Shown: in pieces, positions 24,170 through 32,839 of the stretch | How the letters are laid out: each line of letters starts with the position of its first letter | Position numbering within the stretch: position 1 is the first letter of the stretch | Source of the DNA: an uncultured Endozoicomonas sp. | GTDB taxonomy: Bacteria; Pseudomonadota; Gammaproteobacteria; Pseudomonadales; Endozoicomonadaceae | DNA length: 38,966 nt | Assembly: GCA_900299555.1 (NCBI GenBank) | Contig: OODV01000038.1 | Coordinates: 1 to 38,966 of the forward strand | Direction: 5' to 3' | Made by a program: the position numbers and the translations under genes | The notes under the pieces: generated by a model | The model's input: only the letters and a program-made list of their open reading frames with translations | Told to the model about the DNA's origin: nothing | The model's database searches: none

Positions 24170-25858
24170 ATGAAAAATACCCTTCTAAGTTCTAGAAAAC
24201 GCTCTGTAGATGAATGGGTTAAAAGTGGTTCCCCTTGGATCTGGTTAAATGCTGGCGCCGTTGCCATCAGTCTTGTTCTGGTGATTGGGCTGCTGGGTTT
24301 GATTGCCTTCCGAGGATTGGGACACTTCTGGCCAGGTCAGATCATAGTTGCCGATTACCAGCCTCCCGGGCAGACCATCAGAATGGTTGCTGGAGAAATT
24401 ACTGACAGTGAAGAAGTGCCTGCGACCCGTTTGGAGTCATCAGGCCTCGACGTGGTCGATGGGCAGGAGCTTTATACCCGCGACTTATTAAAGCAGGGCA
24501 ATCGGGACCTGAGTGGTGCTGACTTTGTCTGGATCGTGGATGAGTGGTTAAGCAACCGGCAGTTCCCTGAAGACATCATGGTTCTTGAGCGTCGTGAGTG
24601 GGGTAATTTCTACGGCTTCCTTGAGTCAGTTAAGGAAGGCGGAGCCACTGTTGCCAGTGGTGAATCGGCCTGGACCATCTTCAATGAGCGCTTAGATCGG
24701 GCTCTCGTGATTTATGAAGCGATCTACCAGATTGAAAAGCACGACATTGGTTCAATCAACGCCTCAATAGAGCAGCTAAGGCTCGCAGAACGTCGTCTGG
24801 AGCTGAGCGGTGATATCGATCCGGTTCGTCAGGCAGAGATTCAGGCTGAACGCAAACTGCTGAATCAGGAATATCAGCAGCTGGAAACCCAGCTGGGAGA
24901 TCTTTATCGGGCGTTCAACCGTGACAGCTTTGTTGCCAGAACGGTTGATGGACAAACACTGGAACAGCCAATCAGTAAAGTGGTTCGTGCCTATCAGCCC
25001 AATACCATGTCATTGACTGACAAAATTAGCTTCTACTTTGATAAGGTCGGTGAGTTCATTCTTGATGACCCCAGGGAAGCCAATACCGAAGGCGGTGTAT
25101 TCCCCGCCATCTTTGGTACGGTCATGATGGTGATTCTGATGTCCATTATGGTGACCCCGTTCGGTGTTATCGCTGCCGTCTATCTTCGGGAGTACGCCAG
25201 TCAGGGTTGGATGATACGGGCTATTCGGGTAGCTGTAAATAACCTTGCTGGGGTTCCCTCAATTGTTTACGGGGTCTTTGGTCTTGGCTTTTTCATCTAC
25301 TTCGCCGGAGCAAAAATCGATAATCTGTTTTTTGCAGAGGCCCTGCCATCACCGACATTTGGTACTCCAGGGTTGTTGTGGGCATCCATCACACTGGCTC
25401 TGTTGACCCTGCCGGTGGTGATTGTCGCCACGGAAGAGGGATTGTCCCGCATTCCCCGCTCCGTTCGTGAAGGGAGCCTGGCGCTTGGTGCTACCAAGGC
25501 AGAAACTCTGTGGCGGGCCGTGCTGCCCATGGCAAGCCCAGCCATGATGACCGGCTTGATACTGGCGGTTGCCCGTGCTGCAGGGGAAGTGGCGCCACTG
25601 ATGCTGGTTGGGGTTGTTAAGTTGGCTCCAAGCCTACCGCTGGATGGCAACTATCCCTATCTGCACCTTGATCAGAAATTCATGCATCTGGGTTTTCATA
25701 TTTTTGATGTGGGCTTCCAAAGTCCGAACGTAGAAGCAGCGAGGCCTCTGGTGTATGCCACTGCCTTGCTGCTGGTGATTGTTATTGCTGTGTTGAATCT
25801 GTCCGCCGTTGCTATTCGCAACCGTTTAAGAGAAAAATACAAGAGCCTTGAGGACTGA
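24170..25858 (+). CDS. pstA: Phosphate ABC transporter permease PstA, long form
   Basis: 562 aa against about 296 in E. coli. TM1 is at about 23-48 and a periplasmic insert runs from about 55 to 300. The insert holds a charged heptad-like segment (about 193-250, [16 protein letters not shown]...[14 protein letters not shown]) likely to form a coiled coil. The permease core follows (about 310-555), with the EAA loop [19 protein letters not shown] (about 435-453). The insert corresponds to the DUF3333-type N-terminus of the pseudomonad form. It forms the phosphate channel with PstC in the inner membrane. AAGGA precedes the ATG, 24 bp after pstC. The long periplasmic parts of PstC and PstA may interact. 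Confidence 0.95.
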   Translation: MKNTLLSSRKRSVDEWVKSGSPWIWLNAGAVAISLVLVIGLLGLIAFRGLGHFWPGQIIVADYQPPGQTIRMVAGEITDSEEVPATRLESSGLDVVDGQELYTRDLLKQGNRDLSGADFVWIVDEWLSNRQFPEDIMVLERREWGNFYGFLESVKEGGATVASGESAWTIFNERLDRALVIYEAIYQIEKHDIGSINASIEQLRLAERRLELSGDIDPVRQAEIQAERKLLNQEYQQLETQLGDLYRAFNRDSFVARTVDGQTLEQPISKVVRAYQPNTMSLTDKISFYFDKVGEFILDDPREANTEGGVFPAIFGTVMMVILMSIMVTPFGVIAAVYLREYASQGWMIRAIRVAVNNLAGVPSIVYGVFGLGFFIYFAGAKIDNLFFAEALPSPTFGTPGLLWASITLALLTLPVVIVATEEGLSRIPRSVREGSLALGATKAETLWRAVLPMASPAMMTGLILAVARAAGEVAPLMLVGVVKLAPSLPLDGNYPYLHLDQKFMHLGFHIFDVGFQSPNVEAARPLVYATALLLVIVIAVLNLSAVAIRNRLREKYKSLED

Positions 25859-25863
25859 ATACC

Positions 25864-26880
25864 ATGGCTTATGACGTTATTGATAGAAGGCCGGAAGAGG
25901 TTCTTGATGAAAAGCGGGATGAAAGCCTTAATAAGACGCTGAGTGAGGCACTGACTGTGAAAACCTCCGAAACATATCCTGAAAACAGTCTGGAAAAACG
26001 AGCCGGTGTTTCAGTGGATAGCAGTAGTGCTGAACCATCTTCCAGATTTTCCGGGGCTTTTAACCCTGAGTCGCTGGGGCGTGGTCGTTCTGTAATGAGC
26101 CTTGAGGATGAACATACCAGTATGGAAGTGTCTGGCCTGAACCTGTTCTATGGCGAGAAGCAGGCACTGTTTGATATCTCCATGAAGATCCCGCAAAAGC
26201 GTGTAACGGCGTTTATCGGACCTTCAGGTTGTGGTAAATCCACGTTGTTACGCAGTATGAACCGGATGAATGATCTGGCGGATGGCTGCCGTGTGGATGG
26301 CCAGATATTGCTCGCCAGCTCTTCTGACGATCCGCAAAATATCTACGAGAAATCGGTTAATGTGGCCGACCTTCGTCGTCGGGTTGGGATGGTATTTCAG
26401 AAACCAAACCCATTTCCAAAGAGTATTTATGAGAATGTTGCCTATGGCCTGAGGATTCAGGGCATCAACAAAAAGCGGGTGCTGGATGAGGTTGTGGAGT
26501 GGGCACTGAAAGGGGCAGCTCTCTGGAATGAAGTGAAGGATCGCCTGCATGAAAGTGCGCTGGGCCTGTCCGGTGGACAGCAGCAACGCCTGGTCATTGC
26601 CCGGACAATTGCTGTGGAGCCCGAAGTATTGCTTCTGGATGAGCCTGCATCGGCACTTGATCCCATCTCCACACTGAAGATTGAAGAACTGATCAATGAA
26701 CTGAAGTCCAAGTTTACCATTGTGATTGTCACCCATAATATGCAGCAGGCAGCGCGGGTTTCTGACTACACCGCGTTTATGTATATGGGGCGAATGATTG
26801 AGTATGGTGACACGGATAGATTGTTCACTAATCCTCGAAAGAAACAGACCGAAGACTATATTACTGGCCGTTATGGCTGA
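25864..26880 (+). CDS. pstB: Phosphate ABC transporter ATP-binding protein PstB
   Basis: 338 aa. Walker [10 protein letters not shown] (119-127), Q-loop [17 protein letters not shown] (about 176-192), signature LSGGQQQR (about 235), Walker [13 protein letters not shown] (about 256) and the switch histidine in [20 protein letters not shown] are all present, so it should hydrolyse ATP to drive phosphate import. The core is very close to the Pseudomonas protein. The first roughly 80 residues are an additional polar, Glu/Ser-rich and probably disordered region. GAGG inside the pstA end supports this start; an internal ATG at codon 78 would give the usual length but lacks a clear binding site. Five bases separate it from pstA, so translation is tightly linked. 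Confidence 0.96.
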   Translation: MAYDVIDRRPEEVLDEKRDESLNKTLSEALTVKTSETYPENSLEKRAGVSVDSSSAEPSSRFSGAFNPESLGRGRSVMSLEDEHTSMEVSGLNLFYGEKQALFDISMKIPQKRVTAFIGPSGCGKSTLLRSMNRMNDLADGCRVDGQILLASSSDDPQNIYEKSVNVADLRRRVGMVFQKPNPFPKSIYENVAYGLRIQGINKKRVLDEVVEWALKGAALWNEVKDRLHESALGLSGGQQQRLVIARTIAVEPEVLLLDEPASALDPISTLKIEELINELKSKFTIVIVTHNMQQAARVSDYTAFMYMGRMIEYGDTDRLFTNPRKKQTEDYITGRYG

Positions 26881-26938
26881 GGATTGCTGACGTTCTTCCT
26901 AAATCTCAAAGACCCTGAGCAGCCTCGAAGGATTACCC

Positions 26939-27673
26939 ATGCCTAACCAAAGCGATTTGCTGACCCACCATATTTCCCAGCAGTTCAACCATGAACTGGA
27001 GGAGCTTCGAAATAACCTGTTGTCTATGGGCGGCATGGTTGAGAAGCAGGTCAGTGATGCCATTGAATCACTGATTAATGCCGACAGTGATCTGGCCATC
27101 GTTGTCTGTGAAAAAGACACGGACATCAACTTTATGGAAACCTTCATTGATCAGGAGTGTTCCAGAATTCTGGCACGCCGTCAGCCAGCAGCCAGCGACT
27201 TACGGCTGGTTCTGGCATGTACCAAGGTTGCTACGGATCTGGAGCGCATTGGTGATGAAGCGGCCAAAATTGCACGATTCGCCATAAAATTGTCGGAACA
27301 GGGGGAAGCGCCCAAAGGTTATATTGAAACCCGTCATATTGGCAGTCATGTTCGTCAGATGACTCAGGATGCGCTGAATGCGTTTGCCCGGTTTGATGCC
27401 GAGCAGGCGCTTGCGGTGGCCAAAGAGGATAAAGCGGTTGATCGGGAGTATAAAAGTGCTACCCGTGAGCTGGTTACCTATATGATGGAAGATCCTCGTT
27501 CCATTACCCGTGTTTTGAACATTATGTGGGTTTTACGCTCTCTGGAACGTATTGGTGATCATGCCAGAAACATTGCGGAATACGTTATTTATCTCGTTAA
27601 AGGGACTGATGTTAGACATATTGGCCTGAAACGAATGCAGGAAGAAGTATTTGATAATCACCTGAATGAATAG
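26939..27673 (+). CDS. phoU: Phosphate signalling regulator PhoU
   Basis: 244 aa, normal length, with two three-helix PhoU domains. The repeated metal-binding signature appears as DLERIGDEAAKIARFA (first half) and SLERIGDHARNIAEYVIYLVKG (second half). PhoU links the Pst transporter to the PhoR/PhoB two-component system and represses the Pho regulon when phosphate is ample. AAGGA precedes the ATG, 58 bp after pstB. It is the last gene of the operon; a 7-bp hairpin overlapping its stop codon and a T-rich tail follow. Confidence 0.96.
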   Translation: MPNQSDLLTHHISQQFNHELEELRNNLLSMGGMVEKQVSDAIESLINADSDLAIVVCEKDTDINFMETFIDQECSRILARRQPAASDLRLVLACTKVATDLERIGDEAAKIARFAIKLSEQGEAPKGYIETRHIGSHVRQMTQDALNAFARFDAEQALAVAKEDKAVDREYKSATRELVTYMMEDPRSITRVLNIMWVLRSLERIGDHARNIAEYVIYLVKGTDVRHIGLKRMQEEVFDNHLNE

Positions 27674-27703
27674 TTTATGTCAGGTGGCTTATTCTTTTTA
27701 TTT
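27659..27703 (+). terminator. Terminator of the pst operon
   Basis: CACCTGA (27659-27665) pairs with TCAGGTG (27680-27686), with the phoU stop codon in the loop, followed by a T-rich tract (27689-27703). The next 240 bases up to 27945 are markedly AT-rich, hold no gene and probably contain the exporter promoter (TATAGTTAATAAT near 27856). Confidence 0.55.
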
Positions 27704-27945
27704 CGTTAACGTTGTTTTTGTGGCGGATATTTTTTATTTAATGAATATCTGCTTTTTTATTTGGAAAATCTTATTTTTTATTAATCTTTATCATATTGTT
27801 AGGTGTTTTTTTAATTTCTTGTGTTTTTAAAATGATTTTAAAAATTAAACTAACCTATAGTTAATAATGTATTTCAGGCAATCATGCTGTTTGTTGCTGA
27901 AACGATCTCGTAAGAAAACACGGATGAAACAATCAGCAGGTAGCT

Positions 27946-30114
27946 ATGAATCACACCAGTACTATTCATGAGGGCTGGGATATTCCCGATGAGCAACCGG
28001 CCAGCAGCGATGATCTTCTCGAATGTCTTGCCTTATTAACCCGCCACTATGGGAATCCATATTCAAGAGAGTCATTAAAGGCTGGAATGCCTCTTGAAAA
28101 TGGTCAATTTACAGCAGAAGTATTTATCAGGGCGTCTGAAAGAGCTGGCTTGGCTTGTAAGGTTCACAAGCGGGATGTTGCAGAAATATCTTCACTAGTT
28201 GTACCCGCTGTTTTACTGCTGAATAAACGAAAAGCCTGTCTTCTGGTTGATATTGACCACTCAAAAGGTACTGCACGTATTATTATGCCGGAAACCGGTG
28301 TGGGCACGAAGACAATAAGTTTTAAAGTATTAAATGAATTTTACAGTGGCTATGTGATCTATGTTCGTGAAAAACATCGTTATGATCGCCGGACACCTCA
28401 GAAGTTAAATGTTAAATCCAGGCACTGGTTCTGGGGGACTATTATTGGTTCATGGAGAATTTACCGTGATGTTTTGCTGGCTTCACTGTTAATTAATGTC
28501 TTTGTAATTGCCAGCCCTCTATTTGTTATGAATGTTTATGATCGGGTAGTTCCGAATCAGGCGTTCGATACACTCTGGGTTTTGGCTATTGGTGCTTTTA
28601 TTGTTTTCAGTTTTGATTTTATTCTGAAAATGGTGCGCAGTTACTTTATTGATCTGGCCGGTAAGAAGTCTGATATTTTACTCTCTTCTACCATTATGGA
28701 GCAGGTGTTGGGCCTGAGTATGAAAGCCAGACCAGCATCAGTGGGTTCGTTTGCCAAAAATCTCCAGGACTTTGAAAGCATTCGAGAGTTTATTACCTCT
28801 TCAACCGTAACGGCTCTGGTTGACCTGCCGTTCACCTGCATCATCCTTTTCGTAATCTTTATGCTGGGAGGCCCAGTTGCCATTATCCCACTGGTTGCCA
28901 TGATCATTATTGGTCTCTATAGCTTCCTTATTCAGGAGCCTTTGAAGCAGTCTATTGATAAAACGCTACGTTCCAGTCAGCAGAAGAATGCCACATTGAT
29001 TGAAAGCCTGGCTGGTATGGAAGCATTGAAGATTGCCCAGGCAGAGAGTGATATTCAATACAAGTGGGAAAAGTCTGTCAGCCATATCGCCACCTGGAGT
29101 ATTAAGACCAAACTGCTCAGTGCTTCTGCTACGAGCTTTAGTGCTTACGTCCAGCAAATGGCAAACATTGGTGTGGTCATTATGGGGGTTTATCTGATCT
29201 CTGAGGGTGAGCTGAGCATGGGGGGCTTGATTGCATCGGTGATGCTTTCTGGTCGCTGCCTGGCACCAATGGCTCAGATTGCCGGATTGGCAACCCGCTA
29301 TAACCAATCAAAATCGGCTCTGGATGGTCTGAATCAGGTCATGGCCATGCCAACAGAGCGTAATGATGAGCGAGACTACGTTAATCGCCCCGACTTAAAA
29401 GGCAGTATTGAGTTTGATGGTGTCAACTTTGCTTACCCCGAGCAGGAAATTCAAGCCCTCCGGAATATTAATATTAAAATCAAAGCCGGTGAGAAGGTTG
29501 CCATTATCGGACGAATTGGCTCTGGAAAGACGACCATAGAAAAACTGATCATGGGCCTCTACGAGCCAGAAGAAGGCGCTGTCCGGATCGATGGTGTTGA
29601 CTTACGCCAGATCAACCCAACGGATCTTCGCTCCAGTATTGGCTGCGTCAGTCAGGATATAACCCTGTTCTATGGCTCTATTAAGGACAATATTACCCTT
29701 GGAGCAAACCATGTAGAGGACAGCCAGTTATTGGAGGCTGCCGAGATTGCAGGGGTGACTGAGTTTGCCAATAAGCATCCTAATGGTCTTGATATGATCG
29801 TTGGTGAGCGGGGACAGAATCTTTCAGGTGGCCAGCGACAAAGTATTGCCCTGGCGCGAGCTCTATTAATGAATCCGCCAATTCTGGTGATGGATGAACC
29901 ATCCAGCTCTATGGATAACACAACAGAGCTGCGAATGAAGGAGCAGCTGAAGACTCGGTGTCAAGGCAAGACATTGATACTCGTTACTCATAAAGCTTCA
30001 ATGCTGGACTTGGTCGACCGGTTGATTGTTGTAGATAGCGGTCGTGTGGTGGCGGATGGGCCAAAGGATCAGGTGCATACTGCATTGAAGCAAGGCAAGT
30101 TGAAAATAGAATAG
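27946..30114 (+). CDS. Type I secretion ABC ATPase (LapB-like)
   Basis: 722 aa in three parts: a C39-like N-terminal domain (1-145), a transmembrane domain (about 165-450) and a nucleotide-binding domain (about 480-722). The last has Walker A GRIGSGKTT (about 521-529), LSGGQRQS (about 626) and Walker B ILVMDEPSSS. In the N-domain the catalytic Cys position of C39 peptidases is Asp23 (DDLLECLALLTRHYG; C27 aligns with the second, non-catalytic Cys), and no His follows where HFVVL is expected (KACLLVDID). It should therefore bind but not cleave its substrate, as in RTX exporters. It exports a large C-terminal-signal protein, probably an RTX-type adhesin or toxin, which is not encoded here. Confidence 0.93.
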   Translation: MNHTSTIHEGWDIPDEQPASSDDLLECLALLTRHYGNPYSRESLKAGMPLENGQFTAEVFIRASERAGLACKVHKRDVAEISSLVVPAVLLLNKRKACLLVDIDHSKGTARIIMPETGVGTKTISFKVLNEFYSGYVIYVREKHRYDRRTPQKLNVKSRHWFWGTIIGSWRIYRDVLLASLLINVFVIASPLFVMNVYDRVVPNQAFDTLWVLAIGAFIVFSFDFILKMVRSYFIDLAGKKSDILLSSTIMEQVLGLSMKARPASVGSFAKNLQDFESIREFITSSTVTALVDLPFTCIILFVIFMLGGPVAIIPLVAMIIIGLYSFLIQEPLKQSIDKTLRSSQQKNATLIESLAGMEALKIAQAESDIQYKWEKSVSHIATWSIKTKLLSASATSFSAYVQQMANIGVVIMGVYLISEGELSMGGLIASVMLSGRCLAPMAQIAGLATRYNQSKSALDGLNQVMAMPTERNDERDYVNRPDLKGSIEFDGVNFAYPEQEIQALRNINIKIKAGEKVAIIGRIGSGKTTIEKLIMGLYEPEEGAVRIDGVDLRQINPTDLRSSIGCVSQDITLFYGSIKDNITLGANHVEDSQLLEAAEIAGVTEFANKHPNGLDMIVGERGQNLSGGQRQSIALARALLMNPPILVMDEPSSSMDNTTELRMKEQLKTRCQGKTLILVTHKASMLDLVDRLIVVDSGRVVADGPKDQVHTALKQGKLKIE

Positions 30115-30123
30115 GTTGGAAAT

Positions 30124-31587
30124 ATGAGCAGTGATAGCCATGGAAAGCACAATAGCTCAGAGGATGAGGTAATGGAGCAGCATAAGCCAGAAGCTGAGCC
30201 TGCTGAGACTAAAAAGAGCTTGGTGGAAAGCTTACTTGATGAAGCTTCGATGTCGATGGAGGGCTCTGAAGAGATTACTCATAAAGAAGATATGGGGTAT
30301 ATCTCTGATGCTAATGCCGCCATGTTGATGAATACACCAAGAGGTGGTCGTTTACTGATTTATACCATGTTATTGGCTCTTTTCTCCGCCATCATCTGGG
30401 CCAGTGTTGCACGGCTGGATGAAATTACCCGCGGAATGGGGATTGTCATTCCATCTTCCCGACTTCAGGTCGTACAGAATCTGGAGGGGGGGATTCTTGA
30501 GAAAGTTTTTGTTACAGAAGGTGAGCAGGTTCTTTCAGGGCAGCCGTTGATGCAATTGGATGACACTCGTTTTTCTTCCAGCTTTCGGGAGAGTACTATT
30601 GAGTATCACAGTGAGTTGGCAAAGGCTGCCAGGCTCAAAGCGGAGCTCTCGGGTGATACATTAAATTTCCCGGAAGCTTTGAGTGATCATCCTGAATACA
30701 TTGAGCGAGAGAGGGATATTTACAATCAACGTGCAGACCGCTTCAGTGCCGAGCTTAATGTCGCCAGTGAGCAAGCTGCCCAAGCGCAACACGAATTGAA
30801 TTCTGCAGAAGATCAACTGAAATTTTTGACGACCAGTTTTGAGTTGGGGCAGGATGAGCTTGAGCTCACAGTACCACTGGCTGAACAGGGAGTTGTATCC
30901 AAGGTTGAGCTGATTCAGTTGAGACAGCGAGTGAATGATCTGGAGTCAGAAAAACGCAGGACTGAGCTAAGTATTCCCAAGCTACGGGCAGGTTTTCAGG
31001 AATCGTTGGCGCGTAAAGAAGAAGTTATCCAGAAATACCGGTCAGACATTGTTCAGGAACTGAAGGAAACCGAGGTTCACCTTGACCAGCTCAATGAATC
31101 ACATAACGCTATGGAAGATCAGGTAGACCGTACCCTGGTTCGTTCACCCATGGAAGGCGTTGTGAAAAAAATCCATGTCACCACTGTTGGTGGTGTGGTG
31201 CAGCCAGGGATGAGCTTGATAGAAATTGTACCACTGGAAGACAATTTATTAATTGAGGCTCAAATACAGCCAAAAGACATAGGGTTTCTGCGTCAGGGTA
31301 TGAAAGCCATTGTAAAACTGACCGCCTATGACTTTGCTATTTATGGTGGTCTGGAAGGTGATGTTGAGCATATCAGTGCTGATACTATCAAGGATGAAAA
31401 AGGTGAAAGCTTCTATATTGTACGTATAAGAACAAAAGATAACTTTGTTGGCTCTCCTGAAAAGCCATTGCTTATCATTCCAGGTATGAGAACGAATGTG
31501 GATATTATTACCGGGGATAAGACGCTCATGGCATACCTGCTGAAGCCAATCTTGAGAGCGAAGCAAAATGCCCTGACAGAGCGATAG
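30124..31587 (+). CDS. Type I secretion membrane fusion protein (HlyD/LapC-like)
   Basis: 487 aa. A cytoplasmic acidic N-terminus of about 75 residues is followed by one TM helix (about 78-100, LIYTMLLALFSAIIWASVA). Then comes a lipoyl-like half-domain (VQNLEGGILEKVFVTEGEQVLSGQPLMQLDD), a long periplasmic coiled coil (about 185-340), the second lipoyl half (VRSPMEGVVKKIHVTTVGGVVQPGMSLIEIVP), and the C-terminal beta domain. It bridges the ABC ATPase to an outer-membrane TolC-type channel. It starts 9 bp after the ATPase gene, so the pair is co-translated. No TolC-family gene lies nearby. It is convergent with the pentapeptide-repeat gene. Confidence 0.94.
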   Translation: MSSDSHGKHNSSEDEVMEQHKPEAEPAETKKSLVESLLDEASMSMEGSEEITHKEDMGYISDANAAMLMNTPRGGRLLIYTMLLALFSAIIWASVARLDEITRGMGIVIPSSRLQVVQNLEGGILEKVFVTEGEQVLSGQPLMQLDDTRFSSSFRESTIEYHSELAKAARLKAELSGDTLNFPEALSDHPEYIERERDIYNQRADRFSAELNVASEQAAQAQHELNSAEDQLKFLTTSFELGQDELELTVPLAEQGVVSKVELIQLRQRVNDLESEKRRTELSIPKLRAGFQESLARKEEVIQKYRSDIVQELKETEVHLDQLNESHNAMEDQVDRTLVRSPMEGVVKKIHVTTVGGVVQPGMSLIEIVPLEDNLLIEAQIQPKDIGFLRQGMKAIVKLTAYDFAIYGGLEGDVEHISADTIKDEKGESFYIVRIRTKDNFVGSPEKPLLIIPGMRTNVDIITGDKTLMAYLLKPILRAKQNALTER

Positions 31588-31597
31588 CAGTATAGTA

Positions 31598-31625
31598 ATG
31601 AGTGAGCCTGGTATGGCTCACTCAT
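31598..31625. repeat. Perfect 11-bp hairpin between convergent genes
   Basis: ATGAGTGAGCC (31598-31608) pairs with GGCTCACTCAT (31615-31625) around a 6-nt loop. The stem includes the stop codon of the pentapeptide-repeat gene. It probably ends or protects both mRNAs, but no T run is present. Confidence 0.6.
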
Positions 31626-32781
31626 GGCCCTCAATGATGGTTCCCGCATCAACACCAGTCTGCTCAAGATGCCACTCTTCAAAGTCTGAATCCCGAATAA
31701 CTGCACCAATAAAACGGCTTTTTGTAAAAAGCGCATTCGTCAGGTCGGTATGCTCAATAAGCAGATGATCCAGGCGACAGTGATTAAATGTTGGCGCTTT
31801 CTCAACACTGAAACAGTCGGTAAAAGAGCCTTCGCTGAAATTAACCTGGTTGAAAACAGTGTTATCCAACTGAGCATCCGTTAGATTCACCCGCTCCCAG
31901 AGGCATCCCGTTACTTGAGTGTTGGCCAGATTAGCGGACTGAAGATCGCAGTCTGTCATAGTAACTTCACTGATTCTAGCGTGTGAAAGTGAGGGACCCT
32001 CATCAAAGCTTTCGCACCCTTTGAATGATGTGTTGTTGATGTTTGCGTTATTGAACGATGTTCTGGTGAGCGTGCAGTGGCGAAACTCCATATCCTGAAT
32101 CTCTGACTTGGTGAAATCAGTATTATCAAAGAAACCATGGATAATCTGGCTGTTGTATAGGTTTATTTCCTGGCACGAACTATTGTGGAAAGTCTGGGCG
32201 GCCATATCGCAGCTTTCAATAACGGCTTTATTCAGAATGCTGTGATCAAAGTTGGCGGCAGAGAGATCCGTATCTATGATTCTGGCGTTTGTCAGATTGG
32301 CATGGCGTAGATCAGCACCATTCAGGTTACAGCCATCCAGAATGCAGTCCCGAAGGTCTGCCTGTCTGAAGTCAGCACCGCGGAGGTCACAGTTTTTCCA
32401 GTAAACCCCACGGAGCTTGCTGGACCTGAACTTACAGCGTTTCATCAAACTGTTTTTGAAACGCATGCGCTCCAGGTCACGATTGATCAATGAGACACTG
32501 GTGAAATCAGCGCCGTCAGGTGCTGCCCAGCCGGGATGCAGGTTCTCCAGTAACTCACGCTTTTTGGCTGCTTTTTCTTTTTCCTGCTCCAGGTGGGCGG
32601 CCAGCCCAGACTTCTCTTTGACCTGATAATTCCCAACACCTTTCACATTAATGCGCTTACTGGCCTTTAATCCGGAGGTTTTTGAGCCATCAGTATCCAG
32701 AATACTGTCTACAAAAGCATGATGACCTGGCTTGGAAGAGGTTTTTTTGTTCTTTGACGGCGGACGTTTTTTCTGTGACAC
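31618..32781 (-). CDS. Pentapeptide-repeat protein
   Basis: 387 aa. A basic, Lys-rich N-terminus of about 90 residues (KKRPPSKNKKTSS...) is followed by a long right-handed beta-helix built of A(D/N)LXX-type pentapeptides from about residue 90 to 370, for example CDLRGADFRQADLRDCILDGCNLNGADLRHANLTNA. The C-terminus is acidic. There is no signal peptide or membrane helix, so it should be cytoplasmic. Some pentapeptide-repeat proteins mimic DNA and bind gyrase, but most have no known role and none can be assigned here. Coding strand is opposite to the exporter genes, so it is unlikely to belong with them. Confidence 0.9.
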   Translation of the reverse strand: MSQKKRPPSKNKKTSSKPGHHAFVDSILDTDGSKTSGLKASKRINVKGVGNYQVKEKSGLAAHLEQEKEKAAKKRELLENLHPGWAAPDGADFTSVSLINRDLERMRFKNSLMKRCKFRSSKLRGVYWKNCDLRGADFRQADLRDCILDGCNLNGADLRHANLTNARIIDTDLSAANFDHSILNKAVIESCDMAAQTFHNSSCQEINLYNSQIIHGFFDNTDFTKSEIQDMEFRHCTLTRTSFNNANINNTSFKGCESFDEGPSLSHARISEVTMTDCDLQSANLANTQVTGCLWERVNLTDAQLDNTVFNQVNFSEGSFTDCFSVEKAPTFNHCRLDHLLIEHTDLTNALFTKSRFIGAVIRDSDFEEWHLEQTGVDAGTIIEGHE

Positions 32782-32839
32782 AGGTGTGAATCTCCGGACG
32801 AACTCATTTCATTCTGAGTCGCCCGGGAGGGTTAAAGGT

